From assembly GCF_004342025.1 (NCBI RefSeq), contig NZ_SLWN01000001.1:479972-543971 (forward strand): 64,000 nt of DNA, written 5' to 3'. Numbering within the stretch: the stretch's first letter is position 1; each line of letters starts with the position of its first letter. The position numbers and the translations under genes are program-made. The notes under the pieces are model-generated. The model worked only from the letters and a program-made list of their open reading frames with translations, did not search any database and was not told where the DNA came from. This DNA is from Kribbella steppae (GTDB taxonomy: Bacteria; Actinomycetota; Actinomycetes; Propionibacteriales; Kribbellaceae). Below are positions 7,334 through 16,630 of the stretch, in pieces.

Positions 7334-8383
7334 TCATGACCACTCCAGCAGGACGAGCTCCGAACAGAACCCAGGCCCCATGGCCAGTAGCAATCCCATT
7401 CCGACAGGATCTCGCCGCATGGTCTCACCGAGCACGTGCAGCACCGATGACGACGACAAGTTGCCAACCGCATCGAGCGACTGCCAGGTCAGATCCAGCG
7501 CTCTCGGCCGCAACGACAGCGTCTCCGCAACCGCCTCCAGCACCTTCGGCCCGCCGGGATGGCTCACCCACGTCCCGATCTCCGGCACGGTCAGCCCCTG
7601 ACCGGACAGGAACTCGCGCACATCCCCGCCGAGGTACCGGCGCACCACCTCCGGCACGTCCGCACCGAGCACGATCCGGAACCCGCCCGACCCGACGTCC
7701 CACCCCATCACCCGCTCGGAATCCGGGTACAGCCGGCTCCGCGTCGCCACCACCGACGGCCCGGACGCCAACGGATGCTCCGACCCCATCAGCACCACCG
7801 CGGCCGCACCGTCCCCGAACAAGGCCCCACCCACGAGGTTCGGCAACGACGAGTCGTCCCGTTGCAGAGTCAACGAGCACAACTCGACAGACAGCAGTAC
7901 GGCGACGTGCGTCGGCCAAGCCTTCAGATAGTCGTGCACACGAGCGACCCCCGCCGCCCCGCCCACACAGCCCAGCCCGAACAACGGCAGCCGCTTGATG
8001 TCCTCCCGCAACCCCAATCGCAACGCGACCCGCGCGTCGATCGAAGGCGCCGCCACCCCGGTGACCGTGGTGAACATCAGCAGATCGACATCGTCCAGCG
8101 TCAGCCCGGCATCCTTCACCGCCCCGGCGACCGCCTCCGCACCGAGGTCCACAGCCGCCGCGATCCAGGCGTCGTTCGCCTCGCCGAAGTCCTTCAGTAC
8201 GGCGTACTGCTCCAGCGGCAACGCGAGGTGCCGGTACGACACCCCCGCGTTCGCGTGCAGCCGGCGGAGCAACGCCGTACCGCTGCCGTCGGGCAGGCAG
8301 ATCGAGGCGAAGGCGTCGGTGAGCTCGGACTGCGGATAGCGGTACGGCGGCAACGCGGGCCGGACCGCTGCGATCCGCGTCAT
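7334..8383 (-). CDS. Type III polyketide synthase (alkylresorcinol/alkylpyrone synthase)
   Basis: About 349 residues, of the chalcone-synthase-fold ketosynthase family. It extends a fatty acyl-CoA starter with malonyl-CoA units and cyclises the chain to a resorcinol or pyrone. The catalytic triad is visible: Cys139 in LFGLGCVGGAAG, the His in WVSHPGGPKVLEA near residue 290, and the Asn in NLSSSSVLHVL near residue 324. The start ATG 8383 is only 18 bp from the divergent UbiA start, so the two promoters must overlap. The genes downstream (methyltransferase, flavoprotein) match the S. griseus srsABC order, and the UbiA neighbour matches the Actinoplanes alkyl-O-dihydrogeranyl-methoxyhydroquinone cluster. 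Confidence 0.93.
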   Translation of the reverse strand: MTRIAAVRPALPPYRYPQSELTDAFASICLPDGSGTALLRRLHANAGVSYRHLALPLEQYAVLKDFGEANDAWIAAAVDLGAEAVAGAVKDAGLTLDDVDLLMFTTVTGVAAPSIDARVALRLGLREDIKRLPLFGLGCVGGAAGVARVHDYLKAWPTHVAVLLSVELCSLTLQRDDSSLPNLVGGALFGDGAAAVVLMGSEHPLASGPSVVATRSRLYPDSERVMGWDVGSGGFRIVLGADVPEVVRRYLGGDVREFLSGQGLTVPEIGTWVSHPGGPKVLEAVAETLSLRPRALDLTWQSLDAVGNLSSSSVLHVLGETMRRDPVGMGLLLAMGPGFCSELVLLEWS

Positions 8384-8401
8384 CGTGGCATCGTTACTTC
8401 G

Positions 8402-9220
8402 GTGAGCCCAGTCTTCACGACCGTGAGAGGTCTCGCGCTGGCCTGCCATCCCGGACCGACGGCCGCCGTCACCGCACTCACCACGGCCGTGGCCTGGTCG
8501 GCCGGGCGAAGTCCGGCCGGGTGTCTCCTCGTCGCAGCAACGATCCTCACCGGCCACCTCTCGATCGGCTGGAGCAATGACGCGATAGATGCCGCCCGCG
8601 ACACCATTGTGAACCGCCAGGACAAGCCAGTGGTACGTGGACTGGTGAGTCGCCGCACTCTGATCGTGGGTGCCACGGTCATGCTGATCGTCACCATCCC
8701 CGTCTCACTGGCCAACGGAACAGCCGCCGGCCTGATGCATCTGCTCTTCGTCGCCTGCGCCCTGGCGTACAACCTCGGCCTCAAGTCGACCGTGATCTCC
8801 TGGCTCCCGTACGCCGTCGCGTTCGGCGCACTCCCCTCGTTCGTCACCCTCGGCACGACCGGCACCTGGGCGCCCTGGTGGGCCACCGTTGCCACCGCCC
8901 TGCTCGGAGTCGGTGCCCATCTGGCAAACGTCGTACCCGATCTGGCCGACGACCTCGCCACCGGCGTCCGCGGCTGGCCGCAGCGGCTGGGCGCCTACGC
9001 CCGCCTCCTCGCGCCGATCCCGTTGGCCGCGGCCACGCTCCTGCTCGTCGTCGCGCCGCCTGGACCTGTCGGCCTGATCGGCTGGATCGTGCTGGCGGTC
9101 GTCGCAGCGCTCCTGACCATCATCCTGACCTGGAAGAACGCGCCCTTCCTGGTCACCATCGCCGTCGCCGCGGTCAGCGTGGCTGCCCTCGTCATCCGCG
9201 GCGACGCGCTAGTGCCGTAG
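8402..9220 (+). CDS. UbiA-family membrane prenyltransferase
   Basis: About 272 residues, with eight to nine predicted transmembrane helices. It transfers a prenyl group from a polyprenyl diphosphate to an aromatic acceptor, with Mg2+ bound by two Asp-rich motifs. The first motif is NDAIDAARD (N59-D67); the second is the DLADD segment near residue 180. The GTG start at 8402 is the only sensible one in the 18 bp before the PKS gene start. Together with the type III PKS, methyltransferase and flavoprotein it suggests a prenylated (possibly O-geranylated) methoxyhydroquinone lipid. Its 3' end overlaps the convergent TPP enzyme gene by 12 bp. Confidence 0.88.
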   Translation: MSPVFTTVRGLALACHPGPTAAVTALTTAVAWSAGRSPAGCLLVAATILTGHLSIGWSNDAIDAARDTIVNRQDKPVVRGLVSRRTLIVGATVMLIVTIPVSLANGTAAGLMHLLFVACALAYNLGLKSTVISWLPYAVAFGALPSFVTLGTTGTWAPWWATVATALLGVGAHLANVVPDLADDLATGVRGWPQRLGAYARLLAPIPLAAATLLLVVAPPGPVGLIGWIVLAVVAALLTIILTWKNAPFLVTIAVAAVSVAALVIRGDALVP

Positions 9221-10987
9221 CTCCTGGAGCTTGGTCTTCACGCCTTCCTTGAGCACACCCCAGCGGTCCTCGTCGCCACGCCACAGCGACTTGGCCGTCT
9301 TCTGGATCTGGTCCCAGCCGGCATGTGGCGGAATCGGCGGTACGTCGGGATCGCAGTGCACATCGAGCAGCGTCGGCCGGTCCGCGGCCAGCGCGGTGTC
9401 CCAGGCCGACCCGAGTTCGTCGCCGTCCCGAACGGTGACCGCCGCGAGTCCCACCGAGCGCGCGAAAGCCGCGTAGTCGACCGAGGGGAGCGTCTGCGAG
9501 TCCGGGAACTTCGGTGCACCCTGCAACGACCGCATCTCCCAGGTCACCTGGTTGAGATCGTTGTTGTGCAGCACGGCGATCACCAGCCGCGGATCGCTCC
9601 ACTCCTGCCAGTACCGCTTGATCGTGATCAGCTCGGCCAGCCCGTTCATCTGCATCGCGCCGTCACCGGAGAACGCGACGACCAGCTTCCCGGGGTGCGC
9701 GATCTTCGCGCCGATCGCGTACGGCACCGCGGACCCCATCGTCGCCAGCGTCCCGGACAACGAACCGTGGGTGGTGTCGTTGAACCGCAACTGCCGCGCG
9801 TACCAGTCAGCCGCCGAGCCGGAGTCCGCGACCACAATGCAGTCGTCGGGCAGGCGCTGCGAGAAGTCGTGGAACAGCCGCTGCGGGTTCACCGGATCGG
9901 CCTCGACCTGCGCGGCCGCGGCCATCACGTCCCACCAGCGCTGGACGCCGTCCTCGATCCCGGACCGCCAGGACCGGTCCTCCTTCTGCACCAGGTACGG
10001 CGTGAGCTCGCGCAAGGTCGCCGCGGCGTCGCCGACCAGGTTCACCTCGTACGGGTAACGCATCCCGATCATGGTCGGATCCACATCGATCTGGACCGCT
10101 CGCGCCGAACCGAAGTCCGGCAGGAACTGCGAGTACGGGAAGCTCGACCCGACCGTGAGAAGCGTGTCGCAGCCCTGCATCAGCTCCCAGCTCGGCCGGG
10201 TCCCGAGCAATCCGATCGAGCCGGTCACGTACGGCAGGTAATCGCTCAGCACGTCCTTGCCGAGCAGTGCCTTGGCCACACCCGCGTTCAGTAGCTCTGC
10301 GACCAGCTCAACCTCACGCCGGGCACCGCGCGCGCCCTGGCCGACCAGGATCGCGACCTTCTTGCCACTGTTCAGTACGTCGGCCGCCCGCAGCAGGGCC
10401 TGCTCGTCCGGCAGTTGCGTGGCAGCCGCGAACCCGAGACTCGACGGGACCATCTTGAACGCGTGCGGAGGCGGTGAGTACTCCAGCTCCTGTACGTCGG
10501 AGGGCACGATGATCGCGGTCGGTGCGGATCGGGCCAGTGCGGTCCGGATCGCCCGATCGATGACATTCGGCAGCTGCTCGGGCACGTTGACTGTCTCGAG
10601 GTACTCACTCGCGACGTCCTTGAACAGGGAGTGCAGACCCACCTCCTGCTGGTACGAGCCGCCCATCGCGGACCGGCTCGTCTGGCCCACGACGGCGACC
10701 ACCGGGACGTGGTCGAGCTTGGCGTCGTACAGGCCGTTCAGGAGATGGATCGCGCCGGGGCCGGAGGTGGCCATGCAGACGCCGACGCGCCCGGTGAACT
10801 TGGCGTAGCCGACCGCCTGGAAGGCACTCATCTCCTCGTGCCGGGACTGGACGAAGCGCGGCCCTTCCTCGGTCCGGGTCCAGGCGGCGAGGATGCCGTT
10901 GATGCCATCGCCCGGGTAGCCGAAGACGGTGTCCACCTGCCAGGCCCGGAGCCGCTCGAGCAGGTAGTCACCGACGGTCGTCGCCAT
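9209..10987 (-). CDS. Thiamine-pyrophosphate enzyme, pyruvate oxidase/dehydrogenase (PoxB-like)
   Basis: About 592 residues with the three-domain TPP fold. The N-terminal PYR domain has the catalytic Glu in SRHEEMSAF (about residue 51), there is a central FAD/ADP-type domain, and the C-terminal PP domain has the TPP motif GDGAMQMNGL...HNNDLN around residues 425-455. Closest families are pyruvate:quinone oxidoreductase and pyruvate oxidase, which decarboxylate pyruvate to acetate or acetyl phosphate; acetolactate synthase is less likely because no small subunit is nearby. A LysR gene lies 52 bp upstream on the same strand. ATG 10987 follows a GGAGG-type ribosome site (GAGGTTG). Confidence 0.87.
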   Translation of the reverse strand: MATTVGDYLLERLRAWQVDTVFGYPGDGINGILAAWTRTEEGPRFVQSRHEEMSAFQAVGYAKFTGRVGVCMATSGPGAIHLLNGLYDAKLDHVPVVAVVGQTSRSAMGGSYQQEVGLHSLFKDVASEYLETVNVPEQLPNVIDRAIRTALARSAPTAIIVPSDVQELEYSPPPHAFKMVPSSLGFAAATQLPDEQALLRAADVLNSGKKVAILVGQGARGARREVELVAELLNAGVAKALLGKDVLSDYLPYVTGSIGLLGTRPSWELMQGCDTLLTVGSSFPYSQFLPDFGSARAVQIDVDPTMIGMRYPYEVNLVGDAAATLRELTPYLVQKEDRSWRSGIEDGVQRWWDVMAAAAQVEADPVNPQRLFHDFSQRLPDDCIVVADSGSAADWYARQLRFNDTTHGSLSGTLATMGSAVPYAIGAKIAHPGKLVVAFSGDGAMQMNGLAELITIKRYWQEWSDPRLVIAVLHNNDLNQVTWEMRSLQGAPKFPDSQTLPSVDYAAFARSVGLAAVTVRDGDELGSAWDTALAADRPTLLDVHCDPDVPPIPPHAGWDQIQKTAKSLWRGDEDRWGVLKEGVKTKLQELRH

Positions 10988-11039
10988 GGTTCAACCTCCG
11001 AGAGAGGGGATACTCGTCGGGTGCCCCAGGGCGCCTCGT

Positions 11040-11912
11040 TTATGCGGCGTCGGGTTTCAGGGGTGCGTTGCTGCCGAGGATGGCGGCGGTGAGGGCCTCT
11101 GCGGGCTCTTTGGCGGCGCGGGGGTTGGTGATCAGGACCAGGTCGATGGCCGGGAGTTCGGGCAGGCCGGCGCTCGGTGGGGGTTCGACCAGGTCGGCCG
11201 GCATCAGGGAGCGGGCGAAGATCGCGATGCCGAGGCCGGCCCGGACGGCTGCGAGTACGCCGTTCACGCCGCGGACGATGCAGGTGATCCGGCAGGACCG
11301 GCCGGCCTGCTCCAGCGTCTGCACACCGAGCGACCGGCTCAGGCTGGGTGCCTGGTACGCGACCAGCGGCACCGGACCGTCCGGCGCGATCCTGGTCCCG
11401 TTGATCCCGGCCCAGACCAGCGGATCCCGCCGTACCAGCCGTCCGTTCGGCTCGTAGCCGGTGCCGACGCTGTGCTTCACGTAGGCGAGGTCCAGGTGAC
11501 CCGACTCCACCCGGCGGAGCAGGTTGGGGCTCTGGGCAACCGTGAGCTCGAGGTCGATCCGCGGGTACAGTTGCCGGAAGTCGCGCAGGATCCGCGGCAG
11601 CGGGGTGAGGGCCAGGTCGTCGGTGACGCCGAACCGCAGCCGGCCGCGCAGCTCTGAGCCGGTGAAATACCCGGCCGCCTCCTCGTGCGCGGCCAGGATG
11701 GTCCGGGCGAACCCGGCCATCGCCTCGCCGTCCGCGGTCAGCGTGACCGTCCGCGTGTCGCGCAGGAACAGTGGTCGCCCGACCGCCACTTCGAGTTTGC
11801 GGACATGTTGGCTGACCGTCGGCTGCCGGATGCCCAACCGCTCGGCCGCCTGGGTGAAGCTGAGCGACTGCGCCACCGCCAGGAACGTGCGCAGCTGATC
11901 AGGGTCGTACAT
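11040..11912 (-). CDS. LysR-family transcriptional regulator
   Basis: About 290 residues. The N-terminal winged helix-turn-helix (residues 3-62) carries the LysR signature SFTQAAERLGIRQPTVSQHVRKLE. A two-lobed periplasmic-binding-like effector domain follows (about 90-285). The start ATG 11912 is preferred over the ATG at 11927 because the GGGAGG ribosome site lies between the two. It probably regulates the downstream PoxB-like gene (same strand, 52 bp) and/or the divergent MFS exporter (124 bp). The intergenic AT-rich stretch 11913-11960 (with the near repeat AGTAATAGGAGTAAT) would hold its binding site. Confidence 0.9.
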   Translation of the reverse strand: MYDPDQLRTFLAVAQSLSFTQAAERLGIRQPTVSQHVRKLEVAVGRPLFLRDTRTVTLTADGEAMAGFARTILAAHEEAAGYFTGSELRGRLRFGVTDDLALTPLPRILRDFRQLYPRIDLELTVAQSPNLLRRVESGHLDLAYVKHSVGTGYEPNGRLVRRDPLVWAGINGTRIAPDGPVPLVAYQAPSLSRSLGVQTLEQAGRSCRITCIVRGVNGVLAAVRAGLGIAIFARSLMPADLVEPPPSAGLPELPAIDLVLITNPRAAKEPAEALTAAILGSNAPLKPDAA

Positions 11913-12036
11913 CGATGGACCTCCCATTACACGACGCTATAAGAGTAATAGGAGTAATTCGCTATCCGAATTCAGTACCCAACCGTGAGGATGGAGGTGT
12001 CCTCCCCTGACCAGTCCACTCGTGTAGGGATCGCTC

Positions 12037-13554
12037 TTGACCACCCGGGCCACCGGTACTGTCCCATCCGCCCCCGACTTCCACACCCACCGCCGTACGA
12101 GCAGCGCCGAACCGCAGCGGCGCCCCGGCTTCCGGGACACCTTCAGCGCTCTGCAGGTCCGCAACTTCCGCTTACTGGTCAGCGGACTGCTGGTCAGCTC
12201 GACCGGCGGCTGGATCCAGCGCATCGCCCAGGACTGGCTGGTGCTCACCATCACCGGCAGCGCCACCGCGGTCGGCATCACCACCGCGCTGCAGTTCCTC
12301 CCCACCCTCCTGCTGGGCCTGTACGGCGGAGTGATCGCGGACCGCTTCCCGAAACGCAAGGTCCTGCTGGTCACCCAGACAGCGATGGGCACGGGGGCCG
12401 CCGTCCTCGCCGTGCTGGCCTTCACCGGCCAGGTGCAGGTCTGGCAGGTCTACATGATGGCGCTGTTCCTCGGTCTGGCCACGGCCGTCGACAACCCGAC
12501 CCGGCAGTCCTTCGTCACCGAACTGGTCGGCAAGGACCGGGTCCGGAACGCGATCAGCATGGTCTCGTCGACGTTCCAGCTGGGCAGCCTGATCGGTCCG
12601 GCGCTCGGCGGCATCCTGCTCGGCACGCTCGGCACCGGCTGGGCCTTCACGCTGAACTCGGTCACCTTCCTCGCCTCGATCTCCGCGCTGCTGATGATGC
12701 GCGAGCACGAGATGCCCGGGCTGCACGCGGCCCGTCGGGCGAGTGCCGGGATGCGGATCCGCGACGGGCTGAAGGACGGCGTGCGCTACGCGTTCCACGA
12801 GCCGGCCGTCCGCTGGGCGATCGCACTGGTCGGGATCTACGGCATGTTCGCGATCAGCCTGCCGGTGACGCTGACCGCCTTCGCCGACCGCGTCTTCCAC
12901 ACCGGCGCGACCGGGTACGGCGTACTGAACTCGGTGGTGGCGGTGGGAGCGCTGATCGGCGCACTGTTGTCCGCGCGGCGGGTCCGGACACCTCGGCTGC
13001 GGAACCTCGTCGGCATCGCTTCACTGCTGACCGTGACTCAGGTCCTGGCCGCGATCCAGCCGTCGCTGTGGACCTTCATCCCGGTGCTGTCCGCAATGGG
13101 CATGGCGACGCTGATGTTCCTTACGGCCGCGCAGTCGATGGTCCAGCTGACCACCCCCGACGGGCTGCGCGGGCGGGTCTCCGGGATCTACAACCTGGTG
13201 TTCATCGGCGGCGGTGCGGTCGGCGGACCGCTGGTCGGCTTCCTGGCCCAGAACTGGGGTGCGCGGAGTGCGCTGCTGATCTCCGGACTGATCCCCGCTG
13301 TGGCGACCATCGCGATCGCCTTCCGGCTCCGGCGCGACGGCCGGCTCCGGCTGGTCCTGGTCCGGACCCGCTCACCCTGGCACCAGCCGCCGGTCCGACT
13401 CAACCTCGAGCAGACCTCGATCCAGCTGTCGGCTCCCACGAGCCACCCGACGACTCCGACTTCGCGCCCCTTCGTGCTCGGACGTCGTCAGCACCAGCGC
13501 ACCGACCCGCACGCCCGCCCCCTGCGCCCCCGCCGCCGGCCGCAACACCACTGA
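12037..13554 (+). CDS. MFS exporter (MFS_3, EntS-like)
   Basis: About 505 residues with 12 predicted transmembrane helices starting near residue 45 (LLVSGLLVSSTGGWIQRIAQ). The cytoplasmic loop motif GGVIADRFPKRKVLL (about 97-111) is the MFS A-motif between helices 2 and 3. The family contains siderophore and drug exporters. The TTG start at 12037 is inferred: AGGGA sits 5-9 nt upstream and the first helix is at the usual distance. The final 60 residues are a hydrophilic Pro/Arg-rich tail, unusual for the family. It is divergent from the LysR gene and ends in a strong terminator. Confidence 0.87.
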   Translation: MTTRATGTVPSAPDFHTHRRTSSAEPQRRPGFRDTFSALQVRNFRLLVSGLLVSSTGGWIQRIAQDWLVLTITGSATAVGITTALQFLPTLLLGLYGGVIADRFPKRKVLLVTQTAMGTGAAVLAVLAFTGQVQVWQVYMMALFLGLATAVDNPTRQSFVTELVGKDRVRNAISMVSSTFQLGSLIGPALGGILLGTLGTGWAFTLNSVTFLASISALLMMREHEMPGLHAARRASAGMRIRDGLKDGVRYAFHEPAVRWAIALVGIYGMFAISLPVTLTAFADRVFHTGATGYGVLNSVVAVGALIGALLSARRVRTPRLRNLVGIASLLTVTQVLAAIQPSLWTFIPVLSAMGMATLMFLTAAQSMVQLTTPDGLRGRVSGIYNLVFIGGGAVGGPLVGFLAQNWGARSALLISGLIPAVATIAIAFRLRRDGRLRLVLVRTRSPWHQPPVRLNLEQTSIQLSAPTSHPTTPTSRPFVLGRRQHQRTDPHARPLRPRRRPQHH

Positions 13555-13557
13555 GCT

Positions 13558-13600
13558 ACCGGGACAGGGTCGAGTAGCTGCCACCCGGCCCTGTCCCGGT
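13558..13600 (+). terminator. Hairpin terminator after MFS exporter
   Basis: ACCGGGACAGGG (13558-13569) pairs perfectly over 12 bp with CCCTGTCCCGGT (13589-13600), starting 3 bp after the exporter stop codon. Confidence 0.75.
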
Positions 13601-13634
13601 CACCGCGCCTACAGACAGTCATCGGGCTCGAATA

Positions 13635-13665
13635 CTTGACGTTGTAAATTAAGCGACTCTAGGGT
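13635..13665 (+). promoter_or_regulatory. Promoter of GH27 gene with palindrome over -10
   Basis: The -35 TTGACG (13635-13640) and -10 TAGGGT (13660-13665) are separated by 19 bp, about 40 bp before the secreted enzyme's ATG. CGACTCTAGGGTCG (13654-13667) over the -10 is palindromic in five of seven base pairs and could be a repressor site. Confidence 0.45.
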
Positions 13666-13705
13666 CGGGGGCGTCCGCTCTCTCCTCCCCTGGAGGAACA
13701 CCCAC

Positions 13706-15838
13706 ATGTCTGTCTCCCCCCGGCGTACCAGACGCCGTACCGCAGCCGTCGTGCTGGCCGCCGTCGCCCTGGTGTCGACGGCAGCCGCGATCGCACCGGC
13801 CGACGCGGCCCAGCCAACAGCAGTCCAGCCGGGTCCCAAGCCGACCCTGGTCGAGCCCGACTCCGCCTTCCAAGGCACCCCGGACCTGACGCCGTCGGCC
13901 AGGACGCCGGCGAAGTACCCGCAGGTCGCGGCCAAGCCGTACATGGGCTGGAGCAGCTGGAGCCTGCAGTCCACCAACTACCCGGGGGTGAACCCGGACG
14001 GCCCCGGCAGCTTCATCAGCGAGAAGAACATCCTCACCCAGGCCCAGGCGATGGCGAGCAAGCTCAAGCCGTACGGCTACGAGTACATCAACATCGACGC
14101 CGGCTGGCAGCTCGGCGGTGACGAGTACGGTCGCCCGGTCGCGAACACCCAGCGCTTCCCGCGCGGGATGAAGGCGGTCGGCGACGACATCCACAAGCTC
14201 GGCCTGAAGTTCGGCATCTACACCGTGGTCGGCCTCGGCTTCGACGTCTACCGCGACGGCAACACGCCGATCTACGACGCGCCCGGCTGCTTCACCCGCG
14301 ACATCGTCTACCCGGACCTGCGCACCACGAACGGCTGGGACCAGGCGTACAAGATCAACTACGCGAGCCCGTGCGCGCAGAAGTACGCGGACTCGATCGC
14401 CAACCTCTTCGCCGACTGGGGTGTCGACTTCATCAAGATGGACGGTGTCGGCCCCGGTTCGTGGAAGGGCGCCCCGGACGACCCGAACCACAACAACACC
14501 GAGGACGTCGAGGCCTGGTGGCGCGCGGTGCAGAACGCCGGCCGCCCGATGATGTACACGCTGTCGTGGTCGCTCAGCCACCGGTACGCCGATGTCTGGA
14601 AGCAGAACTCGAACGGCTGGCGGATCGACACCGACGTGGAGTGCTACTGCGACACCATCGTCCGCTGGGACGGCTCGGTGAAGCAGCGCTGGTGGGACCT
14701 GCCGCAGTGGGTCGACGACGCCGGACCGGGGCACTGGAACAACCTGGACGCGATCAACGTCGGCGTCGGCGAGATGGACGGTATCAACGAGGCCGAGCGG
14801 CAGAGCTACATGACGTTCTGGGCGATCAACGCGGCCCCACTGTTCGTCGGTGACGACATGACCAAGCTCGACTCGTACGGCCTGAAGCTGCTGACCAACC
14901 GCGAGGTCATCGCGATCAACCAGGCCGGCAACCCGGCCCGCCCGCTGAACCAGGACCAGCTGCAGCAGGTCTGGTACGCCAAGAACGCCGACGGCAGTGT
15001 CACGGTCGGTCTGTTCAACCTGGCCGAGACCCCGGCCACCGTGACCGGGAACTTCGACCAGCTCGGCATCACCGGCAAGGCGACCGTCCGCGACGTCTGG
15101 GCCAACAAGAACACGCGCAACGTGACCGGCCAGGTCAGCGCTGCGCTCCCGGCCCACGGCTCGAAGCTGTACAAGATCACGCCGAACCTGCCGGAGTCGC
15201 CGACCAAGCCGGCCGACCTCACGGCGACCGACGTGAGCCGTACGACGGTCAGCCTCGGCTGGCAGCCGAGCACCGGTGCCTCGTCGTACAAGGTGTTTGC
15301 CAATGGCAAGCAGGTGGCGAGCAGCACGAGCACCAGCGTGGTCGTGAGCGGGCTGCTGCCGCAGACGCAGTACACCTTCGAGGTCAAGGCGATCAACGGC
15401 GGTCGTACGTCGGACGCCAGCGCGCCGGTCACCATGTTCACCTCGAAGTCGGGTGGACCGGTGAGGTACGAGGCCGAGGCGTCGACCAGCACGCTGACCG
15501 GGAACGCGGGCATCTCCGGCTGCACCCTGTGCTCGGGCGGCGCGAAGATCGGCAACATCGGCTACGACGCATCGGTGACGCTGAACAACATCACGGTGCC
15601 GACCACCGGCACCTACCTGGTGAAGATCGCCTACACCGACGGTGACACCAGCCGGCAGAGCATGCTCACCGTCAACGACGCCGACAGCTATTGGGTGAAC
15701 TACCACGGCCTTGGCGACAACGACTGGGGTACGCCGCAGGTCACCTACCTGCCGATGAAGCTCCAGGCCGGAGCCAACTCGATCAAGGTGCACAACCCGT
15801 CCGGCTACATCGCCGACATCGACTGGATCACCGTCTGA
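13706..15838 (+). CDS. Secreted GH27 alpha-galactosidase-like enzyme with FN3 and CBM35 domains
   Basis: About 710 residues, exported. A twin-arginine/basic signal peptide covers residues 1-35 (RRTRRRT, hydrophobic core, cleavage near ADAAQ). The GH27 TIM barrel runs from about 70 to 490 with the typical opening PYMGWSSWS, the nucleophile Asp246 in DFIKMDGVG and the acid/base Asp310 in WRIDTDVE. A fibronectin type III module follows at about 495-580, then a CBM35-type carbohydrate-binding module at 585-710 (VRYEAEAS opening). It is expected to release terminal alpha-galactose or beta-L-arabinopyranose from plant polysaccharide. It is monocistronic with its own promoter and terminator. Confidence 0.93.
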   Translation: MSVSPRRTRRRTAAVVLAAVALVSTAAAIAPADAAQPTAVQPGPKPTLVEPDSAFQGTPDLTPSARTPAKYPQVAAKPYMGWSSWSLQSTNYPGVNPDGPGSFISEKNILTQAQAMASKLKPYGYEYINIDAGWQLGGDEYGRPVANTQRFPRGMKAVGDDIHKLGLKFGIYTVVGLGFDVYRDGNTPIYDAPGCFTRDIVYPDLRTTNGWDQAYKINYASPCAQKYADSIANLFADWGVDFIKMDGVGPGSWKGAPDDPNHNNTEDVEAWWRAVQNAGRPMMYTLSWSLSHRYADVWKQNSNGWRIDTDVECYCDTIVRWDGSVKQRWWDLPQWVDDAGPGHWNNLDAINVGVGEMDGINEAERQSYMTFWAINAAPLFVGDDMTKLDSYGLKLLTNREVIAINQAGNPARPLNQDQLQQVWYAKNADGSVTVGLFNLAETPATVTGNFDQLGITGKATVRDVWANKNTRNVTGQVSAALPAHGSKLYKITPNLPESPTKPADLTATDVSRTTVSLGWQPSTGASSYKVFANGKQVASSTSTSVVVSGLLPQTQYTFEVKAINGGRTSDASAPVTMFTSKSGGPVRYEAEASTSTLTGNAGISGCTLCSGGAKIGNIGYDASVTLNNITVPTTGTYLVKIAYTDGDTSRQSMLTVNDADSYWVNYHGLGDNDWGTPQVTYLPMKLQAGANSIKVHNPSGYIADIDWITV

Positions 15839-15855
15839 CGGCTGTCCACAGATCG

Positions 15856-15885
15856 CGGGGCCGGCCTTCCCCTGGGCCGGCCCCG
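15856..15885 (+). terminator. Terminator after GH27 gene
   Basis: CGGGGCCGGCC (15856-15866) pairs perfectly with GGCCGGCCCCG (15875-15885) around an 8-nt loop, followed by TGCCTTTA. Confidence 0.8.
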
Positions 15886-15901
15886 TGCCTTTACTGGATG
15901 A

Positions 15902-16630
15902 ATGAGCGCCTACCCCGAACCTCTGGTCCCCGCCGGCTCGACGGCTCCGGTCCCCCGACGAATCCGCGCGACGCTCGGCGATCGCGTCGTACTGGACACA
16001 CAGGACGCGATCTACCTGTGGGAGTTCCCGCCGTACCCGCAGTACTACGTCCCGGTCGCGGATGTGGCCGACGGCGTGCTGACCGACACCGGCGAGACCA
16101 AGACGTTCGACCACGGTGTCGCGCGGATCCACACCGCGGGGTCGGGTAAGGCGTGGGTGTACGACGACGGGATCGCGAAGGACCGGGTCCGGTTCCAGTG
16201 GGACGCGCTGGACAGTTGGTTCGAGGAGGACGAGGAAGTCTTCGTCCACCCCCGAAACCCGTACGCCCGCTGCGACGCGATCAAGTCGACCCGTCACGTC
16301 CAGGTCGCCGTCGACGGCGTCGTCCTCGCGGAGTCAGCGTCGACCGTGATCGTCTTCGAGACCGGGCTGCCGCCGCGCTACTACTTCCCGCGCACCGCGG
16401 TGAAGCTCGAGCAGCTCACGCCGAGCAGCACCGTCACGGCGTGCCCATACAAAGGCAAGACGTCGGCCTGGTGGTCCGTCGGAGAGCACCCGGACCTCGC
16501 CTGGTCCTACGACTTCCCGACCGCGCCGCTGCTCCCGATCGCCAACCACATCGCCTTCTTCGACGAGAAGGTCGACACCACCGTCGACGGCGTACAGCAG
16601 GCCCGCCCGATCACCCCGTTCTCGGACTGA
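15902..16630 (+). CDS. DUF427 domain protein, two tandem copies
   Basis: About 242 residues of unknown biochemical function. Two DUF427 (PF04248) units are visible. The first covers about residues 18-110 (RVVLDTQDAIYLWEFPPYPQYY) and the second about 130-220 with the better preserved motifs ESASTVIVFETGLPPRYYFP, CPYKGKTSAWWSV and HPDLAWSYDFP. Such double-domain proteins are common soluble proteins in actinobacteria. The start ATG 15902 lies 17 bp after the GH27 terminator, with no clear Shine-Dalgarno sequence. The 3' end overlaps the convergent MerR gene by 20 bp. Confidence 0.85.
   Translation: MSAYPEPLVPAGSTAPVPRRIRATLGDRVVLDTQDAIYLWEFPPYPQYYVPVADVADGVLTDTGETKTFDHGVARIHTAGSGKAWVYDDGIAKDRVRFQWDALDSWFEEDEEVFVHPRNPYARCDAIKSTRHVQVAVDGVVLAESASTVIVFETGLPPRYYFPRTAVKLEQLTPSSTVTACPYKGKTSAWWSVGEHPDLAWSYDFPTAPLLPIANHIAFFDEKVDTTVDGVQQARPITPFSD

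Noticed and set aside
13649..16297. 882-codon open frame antisense to the GH27 gene
   Set aside because: It is a shadow of GC-rich coding DNA: Arg/Val/Asp-rich low-complexity protein, no ribosome site, no family signature, while the plus-strand gene is clear.
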